Positions 12,801 to 25,200 of a stretch of 64,000 nucleotides of DNA are shown here, piece after piece. Each line of letters begins with the position of its first letter. Position 1 is the stretch's first letter. The position numbers and the translations under genes were made by a program. Source of the DNA: Cyclina sinensis (Eukaryota; Mollusca; Bivalvia; Venerida; Veneridae); assembly GCA_012932295.1 (NCBI GenBank), contig JAAONU010000001.1, forward strand, positions 60,638,927-60,702,926. Reading direction: 5' to 3'. The notes beneath the pieces were generated by a model that did no database searches, had not been told where the DNA came from, and saw nothing but the letters and a program-made list of their open reading frames with translations.

Positions 12801-15800
12801 GTGTTTCTTTCTAGACATTTCAGACTTCCTCTGACAGTAGTAAAGTTTTGTTATTTATCCCCTATGAATAATTAATGGTTTGCTCTAACTGGATGATGGT
12901 TGAGTTATTCTAGAAGAGGAATGAAAGATAATTCCTCTTAATAATGGAAAAGCATTAGTTGAGGGGTTAGAAACTGAGACCCCCAATCCAAGTTCCCAGG
13001 TTAGAATCCCACAACTGATGACTCTGCATTCCAAATTTTCCATGCAAATATTTGTATGAACCTAGGCAGTAGTCATCAAGTAGGATTAATATTAGTTGGA
13101 AGAATTTGTTTCTCAGTTGATATAATATACAAGTTTATAGGTTTAAACTTATCTAAAAATTAATCTGCTTCTATCGTTATTTTGGCTATAGAATTCCCCA
13201 TTCTATTACAGAGTGATAGATGGTACAAATGTGACAGTTTCTGATGAACACATGTGGCTGGTTCCATTTGTTGATGGCAATAACCATATAGTTACCATAG
13301 ACTTTGGTGAGAAAGTGTATATAGCCGGGCTCCGGATCTGGAATTATAACAAGAGTAGGGAGGATACATACAGAGGTGTAAGTAGGAAAGAATTTTGTAC
13401 AAATTTGTCTTATGTGTATATCTATGCTTTTAAAGCTTTGATTATTAGTAAAGCTTTTCTTTAAAGCTTCCTATTCAAGTCAAGTGAAATGTTAAAGCAT
13501 AAAATTAAGAAAATTTTGAGGTATCCATGCAGCTGTACTGAAAAATACTAAAATAAGAAGAGAAATCTGTTTTCATTAATGTTTAATATGTTTTATAATG
13601 CCTAGAAAACCCTAAGACAATCAAAGCAGTTATACCATCCTAATTATTTGCTGTAAAAATTGATGATAAAAATTAGAAGAATTGAAAACATTGTTATTTC
13701 AATCAGTTAGCGACATTGCATGTTATCATAAAATATATAGACAGACCTGTTATGAACACATAAAAAAGATGGGATGTCTTTTCTGTTGGTTATAACATGC
13801 AGATATGGAAGACTTCTCTGTATATATTTGATACCTTCTGAATTTTTTCAGGCTCGCATTTTACATGTAGCTATTGATGAGAAGCTTGTGTCCCCTAGTG
13901 AAGGGTTTCTAGTCAGGAAGGGGCCTGGTAACTGCCATTTTGACTATGCTCAAGAGATTTCATTTACACCAGAGTCCTGGAATCCCACTGCAGGGTTGTC
14001 TGCCATTGGGTAATTAGTGTTTTAGTTTATTCATTTTGTTAAGTTTCCTCATTTTCTACTTTTAGAGTTGCATTCCATTTCTCTTATTAGTTTTGGATAA
14101 ACATATAAAATTGAATAAATCATATGTCCATAATTCAAGAGTTTCAGATCACATATAAGAAAGTACTTAGTTACTTTATTGTATTCCAGGGCCAGTCCAG
14201 GTATAGATGAAAGCCAGAATTATGAGGTTGTACAAATGCCTTGTGGATGTATCCTTTCTAACAAATATTTTAACAGCCTATGTTCAAACGCAGTTTTACT
14301 GAATGTCAGATATTGGGTAAAGAAATTTGCAACATAGAAGCTGTGTATGGGTGATGCTGCATTGTTCAGAAGACATTAATCAATGTAAATAAACTCTTTA
14401 TGACTTAAAAAACATTTAAATGTAAAAACAAAACATTCAGAAATTCAATTTGTGAAAGGAGAAACTGCAACAAGACTTTATCAATGTATCAAAAGAGTTT
14501 TCAGATGAAATGTCCTTAACCAGTGTACAGTCATATATCAGTTACAGTTATTCTGTACTTGGGGAGATGCCTACTATGTGGGTCTGAATGGAATATCATT
14601 GTATGATGGCGACCTACAGAAGATACAGCTCACTGAATCTAGTAAGTTAGAAATTGACCCTTGTTGTTCAAAAGTGTTCTTAAAGTTTTATGCCAAAGCA
14701 CTTCTACTAACATACTCATGTAATATTGATATTAGTTTTACACTTACCATTTTCTTTACACTCTGTCTTTAAAAACAGTTTGGTAAGTCTTCTGACATTG
14801 TCAGATCTTTAAGGTTGATGATTTGTAAATCACTAGCTTTCTATCAATAGAAGGTAAAAGGTGATCAAGTGATTTAGGACACTAATAAATTAGTCACTTT
14901 AGAATAACACTGTACAAGGTAACTTGTTCATGTCCAACTACCAACATGACATTCAATGTAGGTGCAAGCGTATTTCCTTTAGGACAAAATTCTTGAACTT
15001 ATCAATAAAGTAGAACACAACATTTACATCTGAATCAGCATTGTTTGTAAAATTAAGTATTGGAACCATAGTAAACTTTGATATTTTTACTTGTTAACCT
15101 TTTTAGGAAACCTTGTATATTTCAGACATATCAGCATACCCCGACAGTGTGAATGTGTTAGAGAATATACAGAATGACGTTAGAACACCGGATAAACTCA
15201 TTGATGGTATAAACGATACCATGGATGGTGGACACATGTGGCTAGCCCCCATTCTACCTGGGCATGTAAGTTATAAAAAATTTAATAGTTCCTGGTTGTC
15301 AGTGTACACCAGTTTGGAATCTTAGCAAATACATTACAGTACCATACCATACCTCACACATGATTAACATAACAAAAGCCCACACCATACCATACAATTT
15401 GTAAATGAAGGCCTTGTAGCAAGTGGTAAGATTTAATAATCATCTGCTTTAAGTTTACGAAGACAACCTTTATAATAGCAATTTTGCAATCTTTAGTTCT
15501 TAGTTTGTGTATAGCAAAATGAAAATGTTCCTATATGTTGTCTGTTATTTTAATCCTATGAAGTACATTTTAATACATATGTTGAAATCCATTTGACTGC
15601 AAAATAATCAGCCAGTGTTAACTCAGTTATGTTTTGTTTCAGTTGAACAGAGTGTATTTGATATTTGACCAGCCTACCACTGTATCTATGATAAAGATAT
15701 GGAACTACAGCAAGACCCCCAACAGAGGTGCTAAAGACTTTGCAGTATGTATTTTCTTTCCATGTTTCTTTTACTTATATTCTTTATACGTCTATACATG

Positions 15801-17160
15801 TATCATCTTTCAGATCTTGAAGAAACTATAGAAACTTTTCCTCTTTCACTTGCACGTACTGTACAAATGTCTTACCAGTAGACATGCATTATGTGACCCA
15901 ACGAAGAGCCCAAACCCCATACTCTTTGCTGTGCTACAATACCAAAGATATATTCATAAATTGACTGAAGGGGATCAGCCTTCAGTACACACACATGACT
16001 AGAATCCTATTTCTATATCTTGTATTCACTGACATTTCAGTTACTGGTGGATGATTTACTGGTGTACAATGGTGTATTACAATCAGTTGGCCATGGTGCA
16101 AGGGGTATATTACCAAACTGTGAAGGGCCACAGCCTTACCACACTATACTGTTCACAAACAATAAAGAGATTCTAAAGAAGGAGAAGAATACAATTATCA
16201 AGTAAGTAAAGAAAAAAAGTTGACCTATAAAATGATTAAAATAGTATACTTGTTTGCATTAAGGATACTTAAACAGGAATATTTTTTTTCTTTCTGTTAC
16301 CAAAACAAGCTTACTCTAAGTGAATCTTTCATCAGTGATTCATTTTGAAATATGCAGTTGTAACAGGATTTAGATTTTTTTCTTTTTTGTTTTTGAACAT
16401 TGCAATGTTTCTTTTTATCACAACTTTTGTTTCTAGCCGAAAGTTCTGTAGGGACCAAAAAAAAATTAAATGGGGCACTATAATTTTCATCTTTTGCCCT
16501 TAGCTACCCATCTTGACTGTACATAATATGTTGTTTTTATCACAGTAACCAGACAGGAGAACAAGATGTACAGATGACCAATGACAAGAAGATAGTCAGC
16601 CATTATAATGATCCCAAGAAAGCTCATGCTGGGAAACCTGTGGATCAAAGTAAGTCATACATTTAATGGAATCCTTACACCTGGTTGTCAGAAGATTGAT
16701 TAGGGATTGGTAATAAATTCAGATGAAAAAAATAAGATGAAACCATAAAGGCTGTCTTGATGAAGCCACTCAAGAAAAAATTTCTATCTTCCATCACATT
16801 TTCTTTTCAAAATTTATAAAATTGTGTTAATTTGGTTCTTTAAGAGATCATCACTACAACAAACCATTTATCACAGTGTACTTTGTTATAGAGACGTTTC
16901 TTTTGCGTTTATGCCCACTTACATTAAATTGTTGTGGTCCCTTACTTTATACTGTGAATGACATTCTCTTATTTGTTTAGATGCGTTTTGACATCAGACA
17001 GGGAATGTTCTGTTTGAGCCTGTCTGTTGTATGATGACCAAGTATTTAGTAAACCATGTTTGAGATTAAAATTCATCTACAGTATTTACAGATTCTATTG
17101 TTTAAATTTGCAGACCTACGACCCACAACAAGTGTTAGCCATTCCAAGAAGAGAAGATGA
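3853..17160 (+). CDS. KATNIP: KATNIP (katanin-interacting protein, KIAA0556), C-terminal ~970 residues, 5' partial
   Basis: Exons: 3853-3985, 4931-5169, 5407-5500, 6056-6117, 6423-6561, 6910-6950, 7483-7626, 8004-8121, 8471-8618, 8846-9043, 9618-9755, 11384-11521, 11884-11980, 12275-12452, 13212-13377, 13852-14009, 14190-14248, 14531-14641, 15126-15265, 15643-15744, 16041-16201, 16546-16649, 17114-17160 (TGA). All introns are GT-AG and all phases close. The first part is low-complexity and charged (LPPPLPPR, lysine/glutamate-rich). From 8471 come three copies of the family's module (DUF4457): TWGD(K/H/A)xY(V/L)GL, then HMWLxP, then IWNYxK with RGA or RG; they start near 8540, 12297 and 14560. 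In vertebrates KATNIP binds katanin and microtubules at the ciliary base and is mutated in Joubert syndrome. Human KATNIP is about 1,618 residues, so roughly the first 40% lies left of the window. The C-terminus SHSKKRR is basic. Identification is firm from the repeated motifs; the exact first exon here is less certain. Confidence 0.93.
4290..4541 (+). mobile_element. Short HINE-like element, one core unit (same family as 35964-36956)
   Basis: It shares with the 36-kb copy the 5' segment (AAGGGA, ATATAGTTT, GAACT, CTGTCC), one core unit (TTTACTTCATACTTGGACAC, CCACTGACCTATATTT) and the 3' end: an ACAGTG hairpin followed by CAGTTCTTGTT (CTTGTT 4536-4541). Only one core unit is present here, against about six in the larger copy. 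It lies in a KATNIP intron. Confidence 0.7.
7438..7458 (+). repeat. (GAT)7 microsatellite
   Basis: Seven perfect GAT triplets end 24 bp before the first base of the KATNIP exon at 7483, so between the expected branch point and the acceptor region. Confidence 0.95.
9374..9411 (+). repeat. 19-bp direct tandem duplication
   Basis: CCCTCGTTACCGGCAAAGG is followed directly by a copy with one substitution (9393-9411). It lies inside a KATNIP intron and stands out as GC-rich in AT-rich surroundings. Confidence 0.85.
10045..11294 (+). mobile_element. HINE-like element with 145-bp tandem core, copy A
   Basis: TATGCCCCC (10045-10053) and its inverse GGGGGCATA (11262-11270) bound the core. A hairpin ATGTTT-TAC-AAACAT (11272-11286) precedes CTTGTT at 11289-11294. 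Near the 5' end are short GTCTGTC/GGTCGGTCC repeats. The core is ~145-bp units each containing a GATGACCCCTATTGATTTTG-like start, (A/G)GGTCAAAGGTCAAG and an AATAACTA(G/A)AGAACGCTT stretch. No protein is encoded. It sits in a KATNIP intron and is a copy of the same family as 50561-52097. Confidence 0.75.
10245..10259 (+). promoter_or_regulatory. Perfect estrogen-response-element palindrome inside a repeat (also 10382-10396, 10961-10975)
   Basis: AGGTCA-CAT-TGACCT is an exact inverted repeat with 3-bp spacing, the consensus ERE. It is immediately preceded by GGGTCAAAGGTCA, a direct repeat with 1-bp spacing. The same 15-mer recurs in the 50.6-52.1 kb copy (50749-50763, 51764-51778). Sequence identity is certain; binding by a receptor is inference. 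Confidence 0.55.
12950..13085 (+). repeat. Degraded tRNA-derived SINE fragment
   Basis: A B-box-like GGTTAGAATCCC lies near 12993. It is followed by a body (CCATGCAAATATTTGTATG, then AGGCAGTAGTCATCAAGTA) resembling the tail at 54800-54885. The A box is eroded. Borders are approximate. Confidence 0.4.
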
Positions 17161-18512
17161 ACACAGGCAATAGGGTCAGGCATTCATCTCCAGGATGACA
17201 GGATAAGCACAATATCACCTTATATACCTTTTAGTATTCTTTTCACTATCCAAACCAGGATCATGTTTGCATAAAACCTTGGAAAGTACATGCAGTTGGA
17301 ATGAAATATGTTAAATAATAGAAATATTTGAACATTTGCAGGAAACTGTTTAATGTTAACAGTTAAATGAGCAAAGTGGAAAAAGGAGGAAATATGAAAT
17401 GTAAAGAGTGTGCTGCATGTATGGTTCTGACCAGAAACTGTGCTGAAATATAAAGGTGAAGGTCAACAGCACAGGATATAAAGCAACTTGCAGTAGACAC
17501 AGTGTTGTTGTTGCAAACATTTTGCATGTCAATTTCGATACTACTTATTGTAAAGGTATTTATTTATTGCCATGGAGATTGTTTTTCCGTGAAAGATTTT
17601 ATGTATTTTAAGTGCTTGAACATGCTATGTGGTGACTATAATATATGCTCACAATGTGTTGTGTAATTCATCCAGAAATCCGTCCATATTTTCTGTTGTT
17701 TATACACATCATTTAACTCATTTTGCCTTCGTGTTACAAGTAAAACATATCTGATTAGCTAATTTTATAAAAGCTATTGAGTAGAAGGCTGTGTGAAATA
17801 GAAAATTTATTTCAGACATATCAGATTTTCTCCGTCCATTTTATGAAACTGAGTGCAAGTATGTACATAGATACATATAATATTCATATTGTATGTAGAC
17901 CGTACTTCTTGATCTTAACACCCAAATGGCTCAACCATAAGAACACTTGTATCTAGATACACATTTTGCAATTTGAAAAGGATATGTTTTTGTTAATATA
18001 ATGGTATGTCCTTGGGTTCAGAGTGTATTTTGCTATGCATGGGTATATAACTCTTAAAAGTATAGAATCGTCACTCAGCTAGAAACTGATCCAAGTTGTT
18101 TTTTTTAGTTCTACAACATTCCGCTCAGATTTTTTGTGGCTCAATTTATAGTTTACGATAGTAGTGAAAAACACAGAAATCTGGATATTGTAGAATTTCT
18201 TGTTTGTAGCATCTACTATCATGTACTTAACATGAGATATCTTGCTATGAAATGCTTTCATGTTAAGCATTAAGACAAAAAAAGAGCAAAGTTTGTATCA
18301 AATTGTTCTCTTTCATTATATTCTATCACATTTCTTGCCTCACTGAAGTCTTCTATAATGGTTATATAAGGACAATACTGTATGTATGCATTACCCAGTC
18401 TTTGCATGTTGAAATGTAGATTAACGGTAGTTAAGTTTTATGCTGTAAACAATCTCAAATTCTATTTATTAAGTTAAACTTAGATGTACATATCATTACA
18501 GAACTCATTCTG

Positions 18513-18763
18513 AATAAAATAGATGTTTATTTTGATCTGTTTATGAATGTATATGAAAGATTGTTCATGAAATATAATGTATATATAATGTTCAACTTTT
18601 TATGAGCATTGATATGAAGGTGTTATATAAAAGGATGTATAGATTTGTTTTAAGAAGTAAATCTATATGAAGTTCTTGTTTTCTGATTGTATATGTAGAT
18701 TTGTTAAACTAATGAAAACTATTGTTTCATATGCTTAACTTAAAAAACCTATTATGAAATAAA
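18513..18763 (+). terminator. KATNIP polyadenylation signals (AATAAA at 18513-18518 and 18758-18763)
   Basis: Two canonical AATAAA hexamers lie 1.35 and 1.6 kb after the KATNIP stop, in AT-rich sequence without coding potential. Either or both could end the transcript. Confidence 0.5.
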
Positions 18764-18827
18764 AACAGGCAACATTTATATCAACAAGGTGTTATTATTA
18801 ATTGAATTTCTGTGACCACTTCAGAGG

Positions 18828-18833
18828 TTTAAT
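18828..18833 (-). terminator. Possible IDO polyadenylation signal (ATTAAA on minus strand)
   Basis: TTTAAT on the plus strand reads ATTAAA for IDO, about 400 bp past its stop; no AATAAA was seen nearer. If used, the IDO transcript would end next to or within the KATNIP 3' end. Confidence 0.25.
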
Positions 18834-19234
18834 CGTCCATCTGTGGTAAACAGTTCTAAGTCAAAGGTTAGAGGTTACCATTTATGAGGATAACTTCTGA
18901 TTTGACTTCTGAGGAAGTTATCTTATTATTTGGTGTGAAAGTTCTGATCCAAAATAAGAACACTCCACGGATTAATACAGATGCTAATTCTGTGACATCA
19001 TCTACTACATTTTTAAATAGGAATGATTTAACCAATTTTTGTTTTGGTGCAGATGATTGTAACTAAAACAAGATACAGTGTTTGGGCCATAACCAATTTC
19101 TTTCAAATGCACACAACAAATGAAACATTTTTTTTTGGCTGACTGTTTTACTGAACATTTGGCACAAAGAGTTCTGTATAAAATACAACATTTGATATGT
19201 CACAGAGATGAGCGTTTGTCTGCTTACAGCTGAC

Positions 19235-22200
19235 TCATGATAAGTTTTCCACCTTGTTTGCCAGGACCCCATCATCCTCTTGTAAACACGAGGAAGTTGT
19301 TGAACGCAGGCTTTTCAGGAAGGGCAAGATACCTGGTATCATAAAATAATATACATCTGAAAACTATCACAAAACTTATCATTACATCAAAATGGTACAC
19401 CTGATACATGTAAGCACAGTGTGACACTGAAGACAATGGTTAAGAGGTGGAATGCTGGATTTCCAATTTAGATGTCACTGGTTCATATCCAACCTTGGGC
19501 AACTGACTTCACTCACTCCGAGCCTTTGGTTTGAAAACTGGTTTGAACCCAGGGAGCAAACATGTGAGCAGCAATTACTTGTTTTTAAATAAATGTGAAA
19601 CAAATACGTTACAATATTTAACAAATGATACAGACAAGGTGTCAAAGCTTTCAACATGAATTTTCATTTCAAAGTATTTTCTTCTAAAAACCAAATGTCA
19701 AATCAAGGTCTGAAGTTTTTAAACAAACTGTATTATTACTTTAAACTTACTTGACCCACCAGTACCCCTTGTTGCCAAGGACTCAAAGTCCTTGTTTCTT
19801 GATTCTCTGTTTGCCATCACTACTATGTATCTGTTGATAAAAGATGAGAGGGGCCTTTAATAAATTTTCTGTATTGTAACCATTTACAAAAGTAAATAAC
19901 TTTTATCATTTAAGATCAAATGTGATATAATGTGCATTTGATTCAAGTTTTGAGTAAATTTTGTATTGAAGTATATAAAGATTAATAGGGTCCAGTGCAT
20001 ACCAGCCTATATACATATATTTATAAAAACAACCTCTAACAACTGTGTCCGAGAAAAGCACTGGTTTTTGATGCAGGAGGACTTGAGTTTTAATCCCACC
20101 AAAAATCTGAATGGTCTTTTTCAAGATGCACTGCTTTTTTCCGAAAGGAAAGTCACTCAAGTTCATGTCCATAAGAAGATAATATGAAAATTTCTAACAG
20201 TCAAATATCTCAATCATCATATAATGAAGGTCAGTTGTATTTCTCTCCAGGACTTACATTTTCTTGCACATTCTTTTAGCCTTGTACTATTATGGTCAAA
20301 TATTTAGTAAGTTACTTTATAATCATGCTGTTCTATATGTAAAATATAATAAAACTTACTTGGTAACTATCTGTATATGATAGCTTCGGAACTGCACCAC
20401 TGCCTTCACACACTCATTGTATGCCTCTGTTAACTTATCACAGTCATGGAAAGTTTCAACTGAAAGTCAACTTGATAAAATAAACTACATGGGATATACT
20501 AGTTGTATAACATTAAAATTAATAAGTACCGGAAAAATTCTATTTACAGGCCAGGCTTTTATTAGAATCATGGATTGTTTGAAAGTTGGGGACGGGTGTT
20601 AATTGGAGACATATCTTCACCAGACAGATTGATTTTCTAAGCAGGGCTTTATAAATCCACTCGCCCCTCATAATTACAAGAAGAAATCGAATCTGGAGAA
20701 AGAGCGTATGTTGACTTATTGCAGACAATGTTAAAATCTGTTCATTTCCGCTATTACCGTACATGTAGAGTCTGGTTTGTCTGAAAGTTTGCCGAGCACA
20801 GGAATAAAAAAAAAGCCCTGTGCATGATCTTTACTACTTTCTTACGGCATAAATAAGGGAAATAAAAGTAAAATAAAAGGGAAATAAGTAAACTTGAATT
20901 GTAAAGGTAAACTCAATTTTGCTCAAATTGGGGGGATGGGCGTTAAAAAAGGGGCAGTTGATTTTTCAACTTTGGGCTGAAAAATGGCCGTTTTTTGTTG
21001 TTGTTTTTTTCCAAAATATGGGGGTGGGTGTCTATTAGAGGATGGGCTATAAATAGAATTTTTACGGTATGTATGTTTAGAAAAAGATATAATTCCTTAT
21101 ACATGTATGTTACCTTTATAAGTCATATTGAAAACTTTGGTTAACAATGACCTAGGCACTATTTTTCTTTATCTCCGATACAGAATGCAAGTAATCATAG
21201 CATTTAAGTCAAAGTTAATTTAAAAACGGAATAAGAAATAGAATTAAAATACCATGTTAGTACTTCAGAAAAAAAAAAGAGAATACATCAGCATGGGTCT
21301 CAACATAAGTTAACTCTACCTTTAATACTGGCAAGTCAGATTTAAGATCCCATTATTCTAATTCTATTGAGGTTCAACAATTATCTTATCATTTTATGCT
21401 TTCATTCTTTTATGCACCAAACTCTATGCTTACCCACGTTTTTCACCTTAGAGTTTTGCTCAACATCTTTCAGAAACTCTCTGTGTGCTGGAGGCATGTA
21501 AAGCCTCATGTTCAACAGGAAGTCCTGTATTTCTGCAATATATATGCTTTCTTATTAAATTTCCAAAATCTTAAGTTTTAAAGAAACTACAAAAAAGATT
21601 TCAAACATCAAATACTTGCTGAAAATCACCAATTTTTAGTTCCCATATCCAATATAATATGTAATTTTATTTCAAAATGATGGAAAGAGAAATAAATTGG
21701 CATGTATTACTGTTGTTCAATCAGAATCCAAGTTCTGCCATTCAAGATAATGTCTGAATCCCAGCATGGCATCTATACACTAAATACACCTGGATTCCTA
21801 GCACAGAATCAATACACTGTATACACCTTAATTACATGTATGTTTGAATCCTAGCATGACATCTATACAATGAATATACCATGATTATATCTGAATCCTA
21901 GCAAGGCAGCTATACACTGTACACCTTGCATTTAAATCCTAAATATACACTGAATATACATGTACCTTGATTATGTTTGATTCCTAGCACTGCATCTATA
22001 CACTGTATAGTTGAGCTCTGGGCTGCACTGCCTCCAGTCATCTGTAACAATATAGATGTACACAATAAGTGCCAGCTGAAAATAAGAGAACACTAAACTA
22101 GCTGGCCAAGAAGTGCACAATTCATATATTTAGGAAAACTGTTGATAAAACTACACACAAAAATCACTACGGATTCTTTTCCCTTATGTAACATGCTAGT

Positions 22201-25200
22201 TTTACCAGTACAGAAAAACTTTTAAGAAGTCCAGACCAATAAAAACATAAGACGAATGTCATGATGCAGTTAATTGAGTAGTAAAGTCAAAACAGTATTT
22301 TCACCCTACTTAAATGAGATGAAACTGTTGTTTTTGGTGTCTGATGGCCAATATCAATTTATGTCTATGAATTCTTTTTTTTAATTCATTTGTCTATGAA
22401 TTCTTTTTTTTATTCATTTTATTTGTTACACTGCTTGTACATCTTTGATCAGATTGTGACTTTCATATAAGAAAAATTAACCTATACTTTCCTGAGTGCA
22501 ATCATTCTTGCTTTTGAATCCAGTGTGGATTAAAACTTTGAGGGGTGAATGCAATAAAAGTTCTAAGTGCTTTTTAATAAAGATAGTATTATTTTGCATT
22601 CACCCCTTTTTATGGTCTTACTATAATCTGCACTACTTGCTTTTCAGTTCATTAAAATTTTCCTTATAGATATGACTGACAAATCCACTGTAGAAATTTA
22701 GCAGTGAAATAAGATGGGATAAGATCATTAAGGACAATAAAGTTCTAATAGTGGGCTTTGCAAGGAAAAATGTTAAAGTTAACTTACAGTCTAACAACAT
22801 ATAAGCATCCTTAAAAGACAGAAATGACATGTTCCAAAAACATGAATCTTCACTAAGTTAATTTCCCATTACCTTCTTTGGTTTATCATCAACTCCTTCA
22901 TACACAATACCATCAGGTAATGGTGATCCTTCCCCTCCCCATCTAGAAAGGTAATAAGTCTTTGATTATCTACAGACAAACATAAAACAATTTAGTAGGC
23001 AATACAGAACTTGCCGACCAGTTAAAGACTTTTACAATTTCAAAGTCACAATGGTTAGCTCATTAACTTCATTTGGCTCTTTCAGTCTAGCAATGTTATT
23101 TAAGAATTATAAGAGGACCCAAGTTTGATATATATATTTTACAACTTCAATTTCCATAGGCAGAAGAAATCTAACCCCAAGAAAATTTTTAAGTAATGCC
23201 CTGGAGCCCAACTTATAAACTATCTTGCAAAGGCAAATGAATTTCTGATCTGTTCATCTACAGTTATTACAGGATTCAGATTTCTAGATGGACAGACAAA
23301 AGAACAAAACATAGATGAAGATTAAAACTCAAACTTCTTTCTTCAATGTCTTTTTTCCTACTATTTGACATACACAACTGTGAACCTAGTTACAGCTCTG
23401 TTTTTGCATTGTTTTATTTTTGCACTGTCCCTCTTTGGCACCTTTGTGCAATGCAGTTTTTATTTGTCCAGTATTATTTTAGAAATTTTCTGCACAGTAC
23501 TTTTTGTTTTTGCAATGTAGATTTTTTGTCTGGTCCATATCTTCCATTTTTAGGAAAGACAGACAGACAAAAAGACAGATGGAAACAAGACAAATCTTAA
23601 TGAAAGTCTATAATCTACAAATTCTACATATTGTCTATCAACACACCAAGTTTCAAGAACCTAGTTCTGAAGGATCTCAACATTTTATGGACAGACAGAC
23701 AGTGACAAGGGCAGACATATAGGCCATGACAAGGGCAGACAGAGACACTATTCCCTCTGGTGAAACACCCCTAGGGAACTAATGACTAGATCCACATCTA
23801 ATGCTGTTTCTAATAGTTAAACAAAAAAATCATGAAAAGAAAGTAGATTATTTTTTAAAGACTAAAGATAACATGTGCTGATTTTTATATTACAAAAATA
23901 TCAAATTCAAAGTTTTCAGATTTCTCATAAATGCAAGTTTTTAAAAGGCTAAATTCTTGAAAAACTAGAGATGTGTCATAGGAGAAAATCTACATCAGGA
24001 TAATGGACCAGTTGCCTAGAAACCATTTGAATAGAAAATAAATCATAAAAATACATTCAGTGCATAGCACGGTCATTATAAAAATCAAATCAAGTAATTA
24101 TGTAACTTACCCAGAGAGGAAGGGTCTCACCACATCATAGAATGTTTCAGCAGACAATTTCTCTATTAAAAAACACATGGTATAAAAACTTTAATAAGAA
24201 ATTTCAAGCACTTTCCCTAAAAACACTTTTTTCTAATTTTTCATAAATATTTTACCTCTAACAGATGAACAGGGAAGAACAGATTTTTCTACAATAAATT
24301 GTTGTTATCCAATAATGCCAAATACATAAAGGCTTAGAGATTCATTCACCTTTATCTTGTACACTATGACTTTAAGTTTATTCTGATTTTTTCTGTTCAC
24401 ACTCTTATATTGCTTTATTCAGATATTTCTATACTAGAAAAAAGAAATGTAAATTTCAATTTTAAAATGATGTCATGAACTAAAGCATGATGTCAACATA
24501 TCTGATGTTATTTACATGTATGTTGCTGAAATGTGCCTTATGTCAGCAATATCTGTAACCACTAGAACAGAACAAGAGGGTCCATGGGACCCTGGGTCGC
24601 TCACCTGCCAACAACTGCTCAATGGTTGCAAGAGTCAGTGGATGCAAATACAATTGCCAATTGACTAAAAGGGTGCAGGCAATTATGACCATGGGGTCAT
24701 CTTTGGTAGAGTTTCACTAGATGTCGTGCGTCATCAGGATTGTTAAAGCACAACGTGGACTATAATGGACTGAGCCTCATAAAAAATATATCAGGCACAT
24801 ATACACATGATACCTAACATGTTTAAAGTTTCAAAGCAGTATCTTGAAAAATGTAGAAGTTTGTGCCGCAATATTTTTTTAAAAATCCTGCTGTTATACA
24901 AAAAACTAGGTTGCTGTGAACTGAATGTTGGAACACCGTTCCAAACAGGGATTATGTACATGACACATGTTCACTCTATTGCCAATTCTACTAATTATTT
25001 TAAAATCCAACCATAGATGCAAAAAATATATGGGCAAGACACAAACTATTAGCAGTAAGGCCTATATAGCAGAACTTACTAAGTTCAGAGGGTTGCTGTG
25101 ACATGGATCTTGGAGGGAGGAACATGGGTTTCGAGCGTAACACATACTTATTTTAATTTTTGGTTGTAAGGGTTGCAGAGACTTTCAGTCTTTGAGTAAT

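Noticed and set aside
14542..14641. Acceptor at 14541 for the KATNIP exon
   Set aside because: It would break the frame; the acceptor ending at 14530 closes the phase and gives the expected PCGFIYQ sequence.
21435..21446. Donor at 21446 (AAG|GTGAAA) for IDO exon 10
   Set aside because: It gives the wrong phase for exon 11; the donor at 21433 (G|GTAAGC) closes the frame and restores NSKVKNVVETF.
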